A stretch of 63,088 bases of DNA from Nitrosarchaeum sp. GTDB taxonomy: Archaea; Thermoproteota; Nitrososphaeria; Nitrososphaerales; Nitrosopumilaceae. The stretch covers positions 1 to 63,088 of the forward strand of contig JAIOPB010000019.1 of NCBI GenBank assembly GCA_021414105.1. Direction: 5' to 3'. The notes beneath the pieces are model-generated. The model was not told the DNA's origin. It did not search any database and saw only the letters and a list, made by a program, of their open reading frames with translations. Both the position numbers and the translations under genes were made by a program. Within the stretch, counting starts at the first letter, position 1. Each line of letters starts with the position of its first letter. This document shows, in pieces, positions 1-9,190 of this stretch.

Positions 1-156
1 CGGGTATTTGTTGCTTGTACACATGCTCTACTTAGAAATGATGCTGAAAAGAAAATTAAAAAAGCAGGAGTTACAAAAATAATTAGTACAAATACAATTC
101 CTGGAAAAACATCTTTGGTTGATGTTTCAGGTACAATTGCAAAGGCAATAATATAA
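1..156 (+). CDS. prs: Ribose-phosphate pyrophosphokinase, C-terminal fragment
   Basis: The window opens inside this gene, and the last 51 codons are readable up to TAA at 154-156. The visible protein carries the THALL segment, then a K-rich helix and a TNTIP strand-turn. This is the usual end of PRPP synthetase, whose C-terminal half is a phosphoribosyltransferase-type fold (TxAxALxxxGA region followed by TNT). The enzyme makes PRPP from ribose 5-phosphate and ATP in the cytoplasm for nucleotide, histidine and tryptophan synthesis. The stop codon overlaps the ATG of the next gene by one base, so the two are probably cotranscribed. The catalytic N-terminal half lies outside the window. Confidence 0.85.
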   Translation, partial: RVFVACTHALLRNDAEKKIKKAGVTKIISTNTIPGKTSLVDVSGTIAKAII

Positions 157-1103
157 TGCCAGAAAGTTTTTTTGTTTTATCTAAAGATAATCTAGAAATT
201 GCAATTGATGAAGTAATTTCAATTGCAAAAACATATGATAGATTCGCAAAAGTGAAAATATTATCAAATTTAGTAATAATACAATCAAAAACTAGTTGGG
301 AACAAATTGCAAAACGGGCAACTTTTGTGAAAATTTCTGGTCAAATTCTACGTAAAATGTCAGGATTATTTTTAGATGATGAAAATTTTGAAGTCTTAAA
401 AAATGCTAAAACTTTTGTTTGTAGAATAATTAATTTATCATCAAACCAATTCAACATATCTGAATTAGAAAGAGCAATGGGTGACATGATAACAAAATTT
501 TCTAAAGCTCAAGTATCTCTTGAAAATCCAGATATTACCATATATCTGATCTTTACTGAACAGGAAAATTTTTTTGGATTTTCAAAAAAAGTTGAAAGTC
601 AAAATAGACCAAAGAAAATTAAAAAATATCCACATGAATTGGATTGGAAACTTACAAGAGCAATGATAAATTTAATTGGATTAAAAGAGGGTGAAACTGT
701 TTGTGATCCATTTTGTGGTACTGGAACTACGTTGTTAGAAGCTGAATCAATGGGAATTCATGCAATTGGATTAGATTTTGATGAAAAAATGTATAATATT
801 TCGAAAGAAAATTTAGATGTAAATGGATACAAATCAAAAATAATCAAGGCAGATTTTAGTCAATTAATAAAGATGATAGATGAATTTGATGGGATTGTTA
901 CAGATTTACCTTATGGAACTGCATCTAAATCATCAGAAAATCCTGAAGAATTGATGAAAAAATTTGTATCAATCTTACCTAAACGTAAGAAAATAGCCAT
1001 TATGTGTAAAAAAGGATTTGAAAAAAAAATGAAGATTAATCCAATAAAAAAATATGAAATCTATAGGCATAAAAGCTTGACAAGGACAATTTTGATAAAA
1101 TGA
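156..1103 (+). CDS. tRNA (guanine-10 N2) methyltransferase, TrmG10/Trm11-like
   Basis: A 315-residue protein with a THUMP-like N-terminal half (about 1-150) and a C-terminal Rossmann methyltransferase domain. The SAM-binding motif DPFCGTGT is near residue 186 and the catalytic TDLPYG motif near 248. This order and the D-L-P-Y tetrad are typical of the archaeal Trm-G10 enzymes that make m2G/m2,2G at position 10 of tRNA (family knowledge). Its length is close to the family norm of about 330. It starts one base into the prs stop and overlaps the next gene by 4 bp (ATGA), so the prs-methyltransferase-RNase Z order looks like one operon of tRNA-related genes. Confidence 0.85.
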   Translation: MPESFFVLSKDNLEIAIDEVISIAKTYDRFAKVKILSNLVIIQSKTSWEQIAKRATFVKISGQILRKMSGLFLDDENFEVLKNAKTFVCRIINLSSNQFNISELERAMGDMITKFSKAQVSLENPDITIYLIFTEQENFFGFSKKVESQNRPKKIKKYPHELDWKLTRAMINLIGLKEGETVCDPFCGTGTTLLEAESMGIHAIGLDFDEKMYNISKENLDVNGYKSKIIKADFSQLIKMIDEFDGIVTDLPYGTASKSSENPEELMKKFVSILPKRKKIAIMCKKGFEKKMKINPIKKYEIYRHKSLTRTILIK

Positions 1104-1999
1104 AACTAGTATTTTTAGGAACTTCAGCTGCTCAACCTACTGAAAACAGAGGATTGTCATGTATCTGTCTAGAAAGAGATGGTGAAATTATCATGTTTGA
1201 TGCAGGTGAAGCAACACAGATTTCTTATATGAAATCAGGTTTAGGTTGGAATAAAAAAATGAAAATTTTTGTTACGCATCTTCATGGTGATCATTGTATT
1301 GGATTATTAGGGCTACTTCAGACAATGACAATGCAACATAGAACTGAACCTTTAGAAATTTACGGACCTAATGGAATTGAAGAATTCATAGCTGCAAATA
1401 TCAAGGTACTAAACTTTGGATTATCATTTCCAGTTCTGATTACAATAGTCAGAGAAGGAATGATATTTGATTCAAAAATTTATTCAGTATATGCGTGTAA
1501 AGCTAGTCATTCAGTTATAACATACTCATATCTTTTTGAAGAAAAAGATAAGCCAGGTAGATTCAATCTAGAAAAAGCTAAAGCTTTAGAAATTCCCGAA
1601 GGTAAACTGTGGAATCAATTACAAAATGGAATAGAAGTCAAAATTGGAGAAAGAATTATTATTCCAGAACAGGTATTAGGAGAAAAAAGACCTGGTAAAA
1701 AAATTGGAATTTCAGGGGATACAATGCCAACCAAAGAATTAGAAAAATTTTTTGAAGGTTGTGATTATCTTGTGTTTGATTCAACATTTTTAGATGAGAC
1801 AAAGGAGAAAGCAGAAGAAACATACCATTCAACAGCAAAGCAAGCAGCTATGTTGAGTAAAAATGCAAAAGTAAAAAATTTAATTCTAACACATTTTTCA
1901 GCTAGATATAAAGATGAAACTAGACATTTAGAAGAAGCAAAACAAATTCATGATTCAGTTATCACGGCAAAAGATTTTCTAGAAATTGAAATAAAATAG
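1100..1999 (+). CDS. rnz: Ribonuclease Z
   Basis: A 299-residue metallo-beta-lactamase-fold protein. It begins with the [10 protein letters not shown] strand typical of RNase Z and has the zinc-binding HLHGDH motif near residue 60, a GDT at about 206, and a late LTHFSARY motif near 264. All are hallmarks of the tRNA 3' endonuclease that removes 3' trailers before CCA addition. The ATG overlaps the upstream methyltransferase stop by 4 bp. A CCA-adding enzyme is encoded 1.6 kb downstream, which completes the 3'-end maturation pair. Confidence 0.95.
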   Translation: MKLVFLGTSAAQPTENRGLSCICLERDGEIIMFDAGEATQISYMKSGLGWNKKMKIFVTHLHGDHCIGLLGLLQTMTMQHRTEPLEIYGPNGIEEFIAANIKVLNFGLSFPVLITIVREGMIFDSKIYSVYACKASHSVITYSYLFEEKDKPGRFNLEKAKALEIPEGKLWNQLQNGIEVKIGERIIIPEQVLGEKRPGKKIGISGDTMPTKELEKFFEGCDYLVFDSTFLDETKEKAEETYHSTAKQAAMLSKNAKVKNLILTHFSARYKDETRHLEEAKQIHDSVITAKDFLEIEIK

Positions 2000-2043
2000 A
2001 CAAAAAATCTCTAATTACGGTTAAATTTTGTTATCTAATTTGA

Positions 2044-2442
2044 CTAATTTCCAAGAATTAACCAATCTATGATTCTATCAATATTAGAAGAAGTTAAGAC
2101 CACTTTTATTGGCCCTAACGGTGATTCTGCTGCTTCTTCACAGAGAGCAATAGTTCCAACAAATGCAGCTTGTTTGTTAAGATAAAACCAAGTAGAATCA
2201 TTTTCTAAATTTTTTTCAAGTTGTCGTTGATAGATTTTTTGTGATTGATTAGAATGAATAATGTCATAGATTTTTTCTAACAAATGTAAATCTTTAGAAT
2301 TTGACATAATAGAAAAATTATCAGTTTTAATTTTGGCATCTGGAAATATATTTAAAATTGCTGTTTCAATTTTTTTTGGATCTTCAGACGAATTAATTGA
2401 AGAAAGTATCTCTATCTTACAACTGATGTTAGGAGATCTCAT
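2044..2442 (-). CDS. UPF0201 family RNA-binding-domain protein
   Basis: A 132-residue protein resembling the archaeal UPF0201/COG1931 family (putative RNA-binding domain). Visible family-like features are the FPDA segment near residue 34, a long helix, and the C-terminal SPLGPI segment near 110. No catalytic motif is visible. Its start overlaps the 3' end of the UPF0200 kinase-like gene by 14 bp on the same strand. In some archaea the two families are fused into one protein (from memory), so coupled function is likely. The biochemical role is not known to me. Confidence 0.7.
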   Translation of the reverse strand: MRSPNISCKIEILSSINSSEDPKKIETAILNIFPDAKIKTDNFSIMSNSKDLHLLEKIYDIIHSNQSQKIYQRQLEKNLENDSTWFYLNKQAAFVGTIALCEEAAESPLGPIKVVLTSSNIDRIIDWLILGN

Positions 2443-2986
2443 TCATCCATCCTTCAATTATTTTGAATGTATATTCAATCAATTCATCTTTTGTTAAATT
2501 ATTGTTAGAAATTGTTTCATCAGATAAAGCAATTGAATTACTAATACCAATGCCTATTTCTCGGTTGTCTCTTTCTTCAAAATTTTCTTTTGTTTGTGGA
2601 TCATCTGATCTTCCTCTTTGTTTTAAAAACCCAAATCTTGTACTAGTGGATGCATGTATAGCAAGAAGTTTAACTGTTCCATAGTTACGTAAAACTTCTA
2701 TTTCAGCATTAGATCTTATTCCATCAATTACTATTACATTTGATTTTGAATTTTCAATTTGAGGTACTATCAATTCTGCTATTGCACCTTGACCATTTTT
2801 CTCTCGCAATTCAAGCATCAACTTACCAAGATTTGGTCCAGTAGGTTCAAGATTCCTATTCTTAGCTTCTGCTCTTACTGCATTTCCCATGTTAATGATG
2901 TCATAACCTTTGAATTTCAAACCATCAGCTATTGTTGATTTACCTGCTCCAGGCATGCCGGTTAAACATACAATTAGTTTTATCAA
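2429..2986 (-). CDS. UPF0200 P-loop NMP-kinase-like protein
   Basis: A 185-residue P-loop NTPase with a Walker A motif GMPGAGKST at residues 10-18, followed by a GYDIINMG segment and an LREKNGQGA stretch typical of the UPF0200 family, which is related to dephospho-CoA and nucleoside monophosphate kinases. An IDGIRSNAE segment near 90 is conserved in this group. It starts with TTG at 2986. It lies upstream of and overlaps the UPF0201 gene. The true substrate is not settled by sequence. A kinase function for a small metabolite is inferred from the fold only. Confidence 0.75.
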   Translation of the reverse strand: MIKLIVCLTGMPGAGKSTIADGLKFKGYDIINMGNAVRAEAKNRNLEPTGPNLGKLMLELREKNGQGAIAELIVPQIENSKSNVIVIDGIRSNAEIEVLRNYGTVKLLAIHASTSTRFGFLKQRGRSDDPQTKENFEERDNREIGIGISNSIALSDETISNNNLTKDELIEYTFKIIEGWMNEIS

Positions 2987-3061
2987 TATTAGAACAAAAA
3001 TGGGGTCTGGTCTATGAAGCTACCGGAAATTATTATAAAACATAATTAAAAGAAAATTATA

Positions 3062-3604
3062 ATGCGAGCTTTTGTAGCAATTGAAATTTATTCTAATGAA
3101 ATAATTAACTTAATTTCTAAATTTCAATCCGAAATTAACATAAATGCTAAACCTGTCGAATCACATAATCTTCATTTTACATTGCAATTTTTAGGTGACA
3201 TATCACAAGAGATCACAGAGAAAGTAATGGTATCATTAAATTCTGTTAAGTTTTCACGTTTCATGGTAAATTTCAAAGGTATTGGTGTATTTCCCAAATT
3301 AAAATTTCCAAGGGTTGTCTGGATCGGTACTGATGAAAATAGTGGAAATTCACTGATAGAATTAGCAAAAAAAGTAGAAAATGCATTAATTCCATTAGGT
3401 TTTTCTGTAGATAAACCATTTAAACCTCATATCACAGTGTTTAGAATTAAAAATAAGATTGGAGATATTAGTAAGGAATTGGAAAAATTCAAATCAATTG
3501 ATTTTGGAACACAAGAAATTACAGGGTTCAAACTTAAACAAAGTGTTCTTAGTTCAAAAGGATCTGTATATTCTGATTTAATGGAGATAAAGGCTGAATT
3601 ATGA
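3062..3604 (+). CDS. thpR: RNA 2',3'-cyclic phosphodiesterase (LigT/ThpR)
   Basis: A 180-residue 2H phosphoesterase. The two HxTx motifs are visible as HFTL near residue 38 and HITV near residue 121, with the KPH context usual for ThpR. The family opens 2',3'-cyclic phosphates on RNA ends. It begins with ATG and overlaps cca by 4 bp. The cluster ThpR-CCA transferase-kinase is consistent with tRNA end processing or repair. Confidence 0.9.
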   Translation: MRAFVAIEIYSNEIINLISKFQSEININAKPVESHNLHFTLQFLGDISQEITEKVMVSLNSVKFSRFMVNFKGIGVFPKLKFPRVVWIGTDENSGNSLIELAKKVENALIPLGFSVDKPFKPHITVFRIKNKIGDISKELEKFKSIDFGTQEITGFKLKQSVLSSKGSVYSDLMEIKAEL

Positions 3605-4932
3605 AACAAATAATTTCTAAAATTGAAAAATCTGTAATACCATCTAAAAATATAGAAAAGTCAAAAAAACAAATTGCTGATGAAGCTTTTATTTTAGTTG
3701 AAAATCAAATTAGGAACTATCCCGAAATAGTTGGATTGGAATTTGGTGGATCCTATGCTAAGGACACTTGGTTATCAAAAGAAGCAGATGTTGATATTTT
3801 TATTAAATTCAAAAAATCAGTTCCAGATGAAAAATTTACAGAGATTTCAAAAAAAGTTGGTTTTGAATCAATGAAAAAATATAATCCCTATGTTAGGTAT
3901 TCTGAGCATCCTTATGTTGAGGCTAGAATTAAGAAAACCAAAATTAATGTGGTTCCATGTTATGATGTAAATTTAGGAGAATGGAAAAGTTCTGCAGATA
4001 GATCTCCATTTCATACTAAGTACATGCAAAATGCACTTACTCCTAAAATGAGAAATGAAGTAAGAATACTCAAAACATTTCTAAAGTTAACTAAAATTTA
4101 TGGAGCAGAGATTGCAAAGCAAGGTTTTAGTGGATATGTATCAGAAGTTTTAATTTTAAATTTCGGTAGTTTTGAGAATGTAATAAAATCAATTGCAAAA
4201 ATTCAACAAAATCAAATAATTGGAGAGACATCAAAAGTATTTGAAACATCTATTATAATTATAGATCCAATAGATAGTAATAGGAACTTAGCAGCTGCAA
4301 TTTCTGATGAGAATATAGGAAAATTTATTCTTGCTTGCAGATCTTTTCAGAATAAATCTGCACTGCAATTCTTTAAACCTAAAAAATTAAAATCATCAAA
4401 AAATAACTGGGAAAATGTTCTTGTAGTGAAATTTAATTTCAAGATTAGAAGTCCAGATATTATTTGGGGACAAATTAAGAGAGCAACTACTTCGCTTACA
4501 ACTCAATTAGAATTAGGAGGTTTCAATGTTTTACGCAGTAAGCCATATTCAGATGAACAAAATGAAGCTTATCTTTTTTTCCTTTTAGAATCAACTAAAA
4601 TTCCAAAAAATTATTCTAAAAGTGGTCCTGAATTTTTTAGAGAGGATGATTGTAATAGTTTTATTTCAAAAAACATTTCAAAAACTGAATTAATGTGGAT
4701 TGGTAATGATAAAAAAATCATCTCACTTGAAAAGAGAAAGTATAATGATGTAGTAAAATTTATGACAGAATTACTAAAAAATAACCTTCAAACAGGCATC
4801 CCAAAAGGATTACAAAGTGATTTTAAGAAAGGATTTAGAGTTTCTGTGGGAAACAAAAATTTAAGCAAATCAATTAAAGAGGTAGTTTCAGATCTGATTT
4901 TAACTGATGGCGCAATCTTTCATTCCAATTAA
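3601..4932 (+). CDS. cca: CCA tRNA nucleotidyltransferase (archaeal class I)
   Basis: A 443-residue enzyme with the class I nucleotidyltransferase signature GGSYAKDTW and the ADVDIFI metal-binding carboxylates near residues 49-67. These are characteristic of archaeal CCA-adding enzymes, whose usual length is about 440. It adds or repairs CCA at tRNA 3' ends. It overlaps thpR upstream by 4 bp and the kinase gene downstream by 26 bp, so it sits in the middle of a tight three-gene operon. Confidence 0.95.
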   Translation: MKQIISKIEKSVIPSKNIEKSKKQIADEAFILVENQIRNYPEIVGLEFGGSYAKDTWLSKEADVDIFIKFKKSVPDEKFTEISKKVGFESMKKYNPYVRYSEHPYVEARIKKTKINVVPCYDVNLGEWKSSADRSPFHTKYMQNALTPKMRNEVRILKTFLKLTKIYGAEIAKQGFSGYVSEVLILNFGSFENVIKSIAKIQQNQIIGETSKVFETSIIIIDPIDSNRNLAAAISDENIGKFILACRSFQNKSALQFFKPKKLKSSKNNWENVLVVKFNFKIRSPDIIWGQIKRATTSLTTQLELGGFNVLRSKPYSDEQNEAYLFFLLESTKIPKNYSKSGPEFFREDDCNSFISKNISKTELMWIGNDKKIISLEKRKYNDVVKFMTELLKNNLQTGIPKGLQSDFKKGFRVSVGNKNLSKSIKEVVSDLILTDGAIFHSN

Positions 4933-5668
4933 AAAATTCATAAAAGAACCGTATTCAAAAATTCTTGGTTATCCAAAAGCTAGTTCACATCAACTTCAAT
5001 CAAGAATTTCTGAATTAGAAAAATTAAAAATTAAATCAATAGCATTTGTTGGACAAACTACAATTGGTAGTTTACAAATTTTAGGAAAGGGATATGTTGG
5101 AGTAGTAGTCTTAGCAAAAAAAGGAAATAATGTAATTGCATTGAAGATTAGGAGAACAGATTCTCAAAGAAGTGAAATGCGAAGTGAGGCAAAATTACTC
5201 AGATTAGTAAATACTGTAAATGTTGGACCCAAACTATATGATGTAAGTAAGAATTTCTTATTAATGGAATATCTTGATGGGGATAAAATTGGAGATTGGA
5301 TACAACATCTACAAGGTACCGGAAGTTCTAAGAAACTAAAATGTATAGTTAGGACCATTTTAGAGGATTGTTACAGATTAGATCAAATGGGATTTGATCA
5401 TGGTGAATTAAGTAGTATTTCAAAACATGTTATTGTTGGAAAATCAAGATCAACTTTAATTGATTTTGAAAGTTCAAGTGTTAATAGAAGAGCATCAAAT
5501 GTGACATCAATAACTCAGGCTATTTTTATTGGTTCAGGTATTGCCAAAAAAGTTCAAAGAATTTACAAGATTCCACCAAAACAAAAAATTATTGATGTTT
5601 TAAGAATATACAAACAAGAACAAACACGAAGAAGTTTTGATGATATTCTAAAGATACTAAAATTGTAA
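4907..5668 (+). CDS. Predicted Ser/Thr protein kinase, COG2112-like
   Basis: A 253-residue kinase-fold protein. A glycine-rich loop (LGKGYVGVVV) lies near residue 59, the VAIK-type lysine is in ALKIRR near 80, and a catalytic-loop equivalent reads DHGELS near 163. The metal-binding DFG equivalent reads IDFES near 185. The replacement of HRD/DFG by DHGEL/DFE is the pattern of the archaeal COG2112 and RIO-related atypical kinases. It overlaps cca by 26 bp. The substrate is unknown, and a link to RNA metabolism is inferred only from the operon. Confidence 0.75.
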   Translation: MAQSFIPIKKFIKEPYSKILGYPKASSHQLQSRISELEKLKIKSIAFVGQTTIGSLQILGKGYVGVVVLAKKGNNVIALKIRRTDSQRSEMRSEAKLLRLVNTVNVGPKLYDVSKNFLLMEYLDGDKIGDWIQHLQGTGSSKKLKCIVRTILEDCYRLDQMGFDHGELSSISKHVIVGKSRSTLIDFESSSVNRRASNVTSITQAIFIGSGIAKKVQRIYKIPPKQKIIDVLRIYKQEQTRRSFDDILKILKL

Positions 5669-5742
5669 TGGGGCCGGCAGGAATTGAACCTGCGACCACT
5701 AGTCCCCCAGACTAGTATCATACCAAGCTAGACTACGACCCC
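5669..5742 (-). tRNA. tRNA-Pro (GGG)
   Basis: The minus-strand sequence folds into a complete cloverleaf. The acceptor stem GGGGUCG pairs with CGGCCCC (one U-G), followed by discriminator A. The anticodon stem CUAGU/ACUAG closes the loop CUGGGGG, giving anticodon GGG at positions 34-36. The T-arm has GGTTCAATTCC. CCA is not encoded, which fits the presence of cca just upstream. No intron is visible. Confidence 0.95.
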
Positions 5743-5798
5743 TCATGTGAGAGGCACAAAATGAAATTATTAAATCGTCGGGTTAGTAAAGAGGATTA

Positions 5799-6014
5799 AT
5801 GAAAATTTGCAGTATTTGTCACAAGATTTCTGCTACTGAACAGGATCATCTTGATTGTATTCAAAAAATAAGAATAGAATTTGAAGATGAAAATTTTAAG
5901 CAAAGTATTCCTGAAAAATTAGAATTAGCAAAAGACTCTCAGAATTTGGGTGTTGAGGTAAGAGCTATTTTAGAACATCTTACAAAAGAAAATAAAAAAG
6001 ACGATTCATCATAA
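5799..6014 (+). CDS. Small Cys/His protein, hypothetical
   Basis: A 71-residue protein starting with a CSIC pair at residues 3-6, followed by a DHLDC segment at 16-20. This could form a single zinc knuckle (C-x2-C...H-x2-C). The rest is acidic and helical. The ATG follows a short AT-rich leader. It overlaps the end of the convergent flavoprotein gene by 6 bp. I do not recognise a named family. The coding call rests on length, composition and the zinc-knuckle pattern. Confidence 0.6.
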   Translation: MKICSICHKISATEQDHLDCIQKIRIEFEDENFKQSIPEKLELAKDSQNLGVEVRAILEHLTKENKKDDSS

Positions 6015-7160
6015 CCATTTTGAGAGTCGTTCTTTCTCAAATTGGATCTTTTCATCAAGATGTTTAGCTGTAGATTCAGTTAGTTTTGTTGATGGTTTAG
6101 GTTCTGAAAACATATCTACTTCAATTATGGATGCAGTATCTCTTCCTGATTCAATAAAACAACCACCCTTTCCATCAAATAATGAAGATTCTTTTTTAGA
6201 TTGTATTTTTGATATAATATTTTGTGCCACTGTTATTGCTTCTCCTTCTGCAAATATTCCTGCTTTTGGAACAGTCATTGTATCAGTAACTGCTAAAGTA
6301 GTCACATCACCTACTGCGTATACATTTTCAAATGACGTTTTACAATCTCTGTTAATTGGAATAAATCCACCATCTTTTGCTAATCCTGAATCATAAATTA
6401 TCTTAGGTGCAACGTGTGGAGGTATAGCAAGAAGTAAATCAAAATTAGCTTCTTTACCATTTTGAAAAATTAGTTTATTTTTTTCTATTAATTTTATTTT
6501 ACATGAATCATGAAAAACAATGTTTTCAGAATTTATCAAATTAAGAATTTGTTGACTGATTTCTGGACCAGCTGCAGGTAATGTTATTGGTGCTGGACTA
6601 TAGAAATGAATTTGTACAGAGTCTCTAACTCCTTCTTCTCTTAGCATAGAATCAATCAACAAGCTAGCCTCAAATGGTGCGGGGGGGCATTTGTAAGGCA
6701 TTCCCATAATTGATATGGCAATATTACCAGATTTCATATTTTTTAATTTATTATGAATTTTAGTGAGTTGGTTATGATCATAAAGATTCATTCCATTTTC
6801 TAATAGCCCTGGAATTTTTTCAGGTGCTAACACTGCACCCATTGCAATAATTAGAAAGTCATATGGTAAAATCTTAGTTGTAGTTTTAATATTTTTATTT
6901 TGAAGATCAATTTGTAGTACTTCCTCTTTTAGAAAATCAATTTCTTTTTTTGCAAGTTCATTTAGTGAACCTATTGAATTTTCAAATGTTCGTATTCCTT
7001 TGATAATCCAAAGTTTGGCAAAGCCTACCATGAACCAATCTTTTTTGTCAACAACTGTAATCTTAATTTGTGATGATGAAAGGTTATTTCTAATCTCATT
7101 TGCTGCAGCTAATCCACCGAAACCCCCACCAAGAATTAACACATGAAAGATGTCAGACAA
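6009..7160 (-). CDS. SQR/FCSD-like NAD(P)/FAD oxidoreductase
   Basis: A 383-residue flavoprotein with an N-terminal dinucleotide-binding GGGFGGLAAA motif, a second strand near 165-210, and the FAD-ribityl motif VYAVGDVT near 285. Two cysteines are placed as in sulfide:quinone reductase/flavocytochrome c flavin subunits: C in YKCPPAP near 155 and C in KGGCFIES near 331. Sulfide or persulfide oxidation at the membrane is therefore possible. Other disulfide-dependent chemistry is not excluded. It starts with TTG one base after the SDR stop, so the two form an operon. Confidence 0.7.
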   Translation of the reverse strand: MSDIFHVLILGGGFGGLAAANEIRNNLSSSQIKITVVDKKDWFMVGFAKLWIIKGIRTFENSIGSLNELAKKEIDFLKEEVLQIDLQNKNIKTTTKILPYDFLIIAMGAVLAPEKIPGLLENGMNLYDHNQLTKIHNKLKNMKSGNIAISIMGMPYKCPPAPFEASLLIDSMLREEGVRDSVQIHFYSPAPITLPAAGPEISQQILNLINSENIVFHDSCKIKLIEKNKLIFQNGKEANFDLLLAIPPHVAPKIIYDSGLAKDGGFIPINRDCKTSFENVYAVGDVTTLAVTDTMTVPKAGIFAEGEAITVAQNIISKIQSKKESSLFDGKGGCFIESGRDTASIIEVDMFSEPKPSTKLTESTAKHLDEKIQFEKERLSKWL

Positions 7161-7161
7161 T

Positions 7162-7902
7162 TTAACGATCTTGAGTAGTAGGTCTAATTAGAATTTCATT
7201 TACATTTACATGATTTGGTGACTCTACGGCATAAACAATAGCATTTGCAATGTCTTCAGCTTGTAAAGCTTCCATTTTTTTAGCATTTTCAACAAATCCC
7301 TGTAATGATTCATCTGTAATTGTGTTTGTTAGTTCTGTTGCAACTACTCCTGGTTCAATACATGTAACACGAATGTTTTTTCTTACACTGAGTTCTTGTC
7401 TTAGTCCTTCACTAAATGCAGTAATTGCGTGTTTTGTTGCACAATAAACACTACCTGCAGGAAAAACAATTCTTCCAGCAACTGATGAAATATTGATTAT
7501 ATGACCAGATTTATTTTCAAGCATATGTGTAACTACCGCTCCAGTACAATATAGTACTCCTTTGATGTTAACATCTATCATTTGATCCCATTCATCAATC
7601 TTCAAATTTTTAAAAAAACTCAAAGGCATTAATCCAGCGTTATTTACTAGAATGTCCACGGTACCCCATTTTTTCAAAACATTATCAACAAAAGAATTGC
7701 ATTCATTTTTCTTGGTAACATCTAATTTTTGGGAATAAACTTCTCCACCGTTTTCTTTAATCTTTTTTTCTAATTCAGAGAGCATATTAGTTCGTCGTGC
7801 ACCTATTGCAACTTTTGCTCCTGCTTTTGAAAGTGCCAATGCTGTAGCAAAACCTATACCGCTACTTGCTCCAGTTATGATTGCTACTTTATCTTTAATC
7901 AT
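7162..7902 (-). CDS. SDR-family NAD(P)-dependent oxidoreductase
   Basis: A 246-residue classical short-chain dehydrogenase. The nucleotide-binding motif TGASSGIG is at residues 10-17, NNAG near 87, a catalytic Ser in the INISSVAG strand, and the YCATK active site near 152. A basic residue pair after strand 2 (ARRT) favours NADP. The substrate cannot be read from sequence. It lies immediately upstream of the SQR-like flavoprotein on the same strand. Confidence 0.85.
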   Translation of the reverse strand: MIKDKVAIITGASSGIGFATALALSKAGAKVAIGARRTNMLSELEKKIKENGGEVYSQKLDVTKKNECNSFVDNVLKKWGTVDILVNNAGLMPLSFFKNLKIDEWDQMIDVNIKGVLYCTGAVVTHMLENKSGHIINISSVAGRIVFPAGSVYCATKHAITAFSEGLRQELSVRKNIRVTCIEPGVVATELTNTITDESLQGFVENAKKMEALQAEDIANAIVYAVESPNHVNVNEILIRPTTQDR

Positions 7903-8020
7903 TAAAATTCACTTAATTATTTTTAATTACAACATTGTAAAAACGTTTACTTGAATTTTTTGAAAAAAAATTAAATTTTAAATGAGATGATAGCAAGTTT
8001 ATTAGAAGAAAAACTATAGA

Positions 8021-8254
8021 ATGATTGTGAAGCCTGAAAAGTGTGCTTATTGTGGAGATATGGCAGATATGCCTTTCCAATGTAATTATTGCAAGGATCC
8101 GTTTTGTGCTGAACATCGACTTCCAGAAGAACATAGATGTGTAAAGTTGACTCAGATCAGAGCTCATAGATTTGGGGAGAAAAAAGTAATCAGAGATGGA
8201 GGACCAAATAAACAAAATGTATTCAAACGAATGTTTCGAAGATTCAAAAATTAG
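8021..8254 (+). CDS. AN1-type zinc finger protein
   Basis: A 77-residue protein whose first 50 residues form an AN1 zinc finger. The zinc ligands are seen as CAYC, CNYC, a later C in DPFC, then H-x5-H and C (AEHRLPEEHRC). The C-terminal tail is very basic (KKVIRDGG, FKRMFRRFK) and could bind RNA or DNA. Thaumarchaea and other archaea carry such single-domain AN1 proteins of unknown role. It is a stand-alone gene transcribed away from the SDR. Confidence 0.85.
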   Translation: MIVKPEKCAYCGDMADMPFQCNYCKDPFCAEHRLPEEHRCVKLTQIRAHRFGEKKVIRDGGPNKQNVFKRMFRRFKN

Positions 8255-8262
8255 ATAATAAT

Positions 8263-8547
8263 CTAATAGGGACTTTTATCAGGAGATATTTTTGCACGTC
8301 TTCCTTGATAAATTAATGCTAAAGCAAGTGCAAACATCACCATTGCAGTTAATGGGAAATTTTGAGGTGCAGGTAATACAAACCAATAATAAATTCCAAA
8401 TCCTATTGACACAGTAGCTTGTAACCAGAGTTTAATCCATTTCGGGGTTTTAGTAACTCTACTAATTGCTTCTACTGCAAATATGCCAATTACTGGATAA
8501 ATTGTATAAAAGAGAAAATCAACAACATCAACACCTGTATGTGTCAT
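8263..8547 (-). CDS. Small membrane protein, three predicted helices
   Basis: A 94-residue hydrophobic protein with probable membrane helices at about 10-28, 41-60 and 66-82 and a charged C-terminal tail (GRRAKISPDK). No family is recognised. It ends 9 bp from the convergent AN1 gene and lies downstream of the GINS gene on the same strand with a gap of about 30 bp. Confidence 0.7.
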   Translation of the reverse strand: MTHTGVDVVDFLFYTIYPVIGIFAVEAISRVTKTPKWIKLWLQATVSIGFGIYYWFVLPAPQNFPLTAMVMFALALALIYQGRRAKISPDKSPY

Positions 8548-8578
8548 AAATGAAAATAATTAGAGGTGTAATTTCTAT

Positions 8579-9136
8579 CTAATCTTCCCAACGAACTTTA
8601 GTTGCGATATTTTTAGCAATTAATGCCTGAGCATTTTCATATGGTATTGTTGCAACATCTTCTGTTTTAAAAGGTCCATATTTTTCCAAATCGGCGCCTA
8701 TAATCTCATCTACTTCCTTAAGAAATCTAATAACAACAGTCTTGGTTTTATGATTTTGAGAAATCGACTCAAGGAATTTTGATTTTCCATTAATTGTTGC
8801 AGAGAGAATCATTTCAGTTCGTTCTCTTTGTTCCTCTTCTGCATCAAGGATAAATTTTTCTTCGTCTAAAAGATTTTTAAAATCTATATTATCTGATTTG
8901 GAAATTTTGTCAAGTCTAATATTGATTAAAAGTGATGTTAGTTCTGTAGCTGTATCAATTATGGTCTCTTTGATTTTACTTTCTACTCCATCAAATTCTT
9001 GTTTTTTCAAGTCACCAATAAAGTCTGAAAGATTTCTATAGAAATCAGGATTGATTTCTTGAATTGAATCGCTTTCAGTTTCTCGTAGGACTATATGATG
9101 TAATTTGTTGAGATCGATTTCATTTGTTTCTGACAT
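8579..9136 (-). CDS. GINS complex subunit, Gins51-like
   Basis: A 185-residue protein with an N-terminal helical A domain and a C-terminal B domain. The B domain carries the recognisable GINS pattern near 153-176: YGPF, ED-A, IPYENAQALI. This domain order (A then B) is that of Gins51/Sld5-Psf1 type subunits. GINS binds Cdc45/RecJ and MCM in the replicative helicase. The location, within 12 kb of the putative origin and near both PolD subunits, fits a replication role. Confidence 0.75.
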   Translation of the reverse strand: MSETNEIDLNKLHHIVLRETESDSIQEINPDFYRNLSDFIGDLKKQEFDGVESKIKETIIDTATELTSLLINIRLDKISKSDNIDFKNLLDEEKFILDAEEEQRERTEMILSATINGKSKFLESISQNHKTKTVVIRFLKEVDEIIGADLEKYGPFKTEDVATIPYENAQALIAKNIATKVRWED

Positions 9137-9190
9137 TTCTTACCTAATCCTTAAATCTCGGATGTATTTGTGTTTGATTGAAGCATAAAA

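Noticed and set aside
7913-8215. 100-residue minus-strand frame across the AN1 gene
   Set aside because: The opposite strand has an intact AN1 zinc finger, so this is a shadow.
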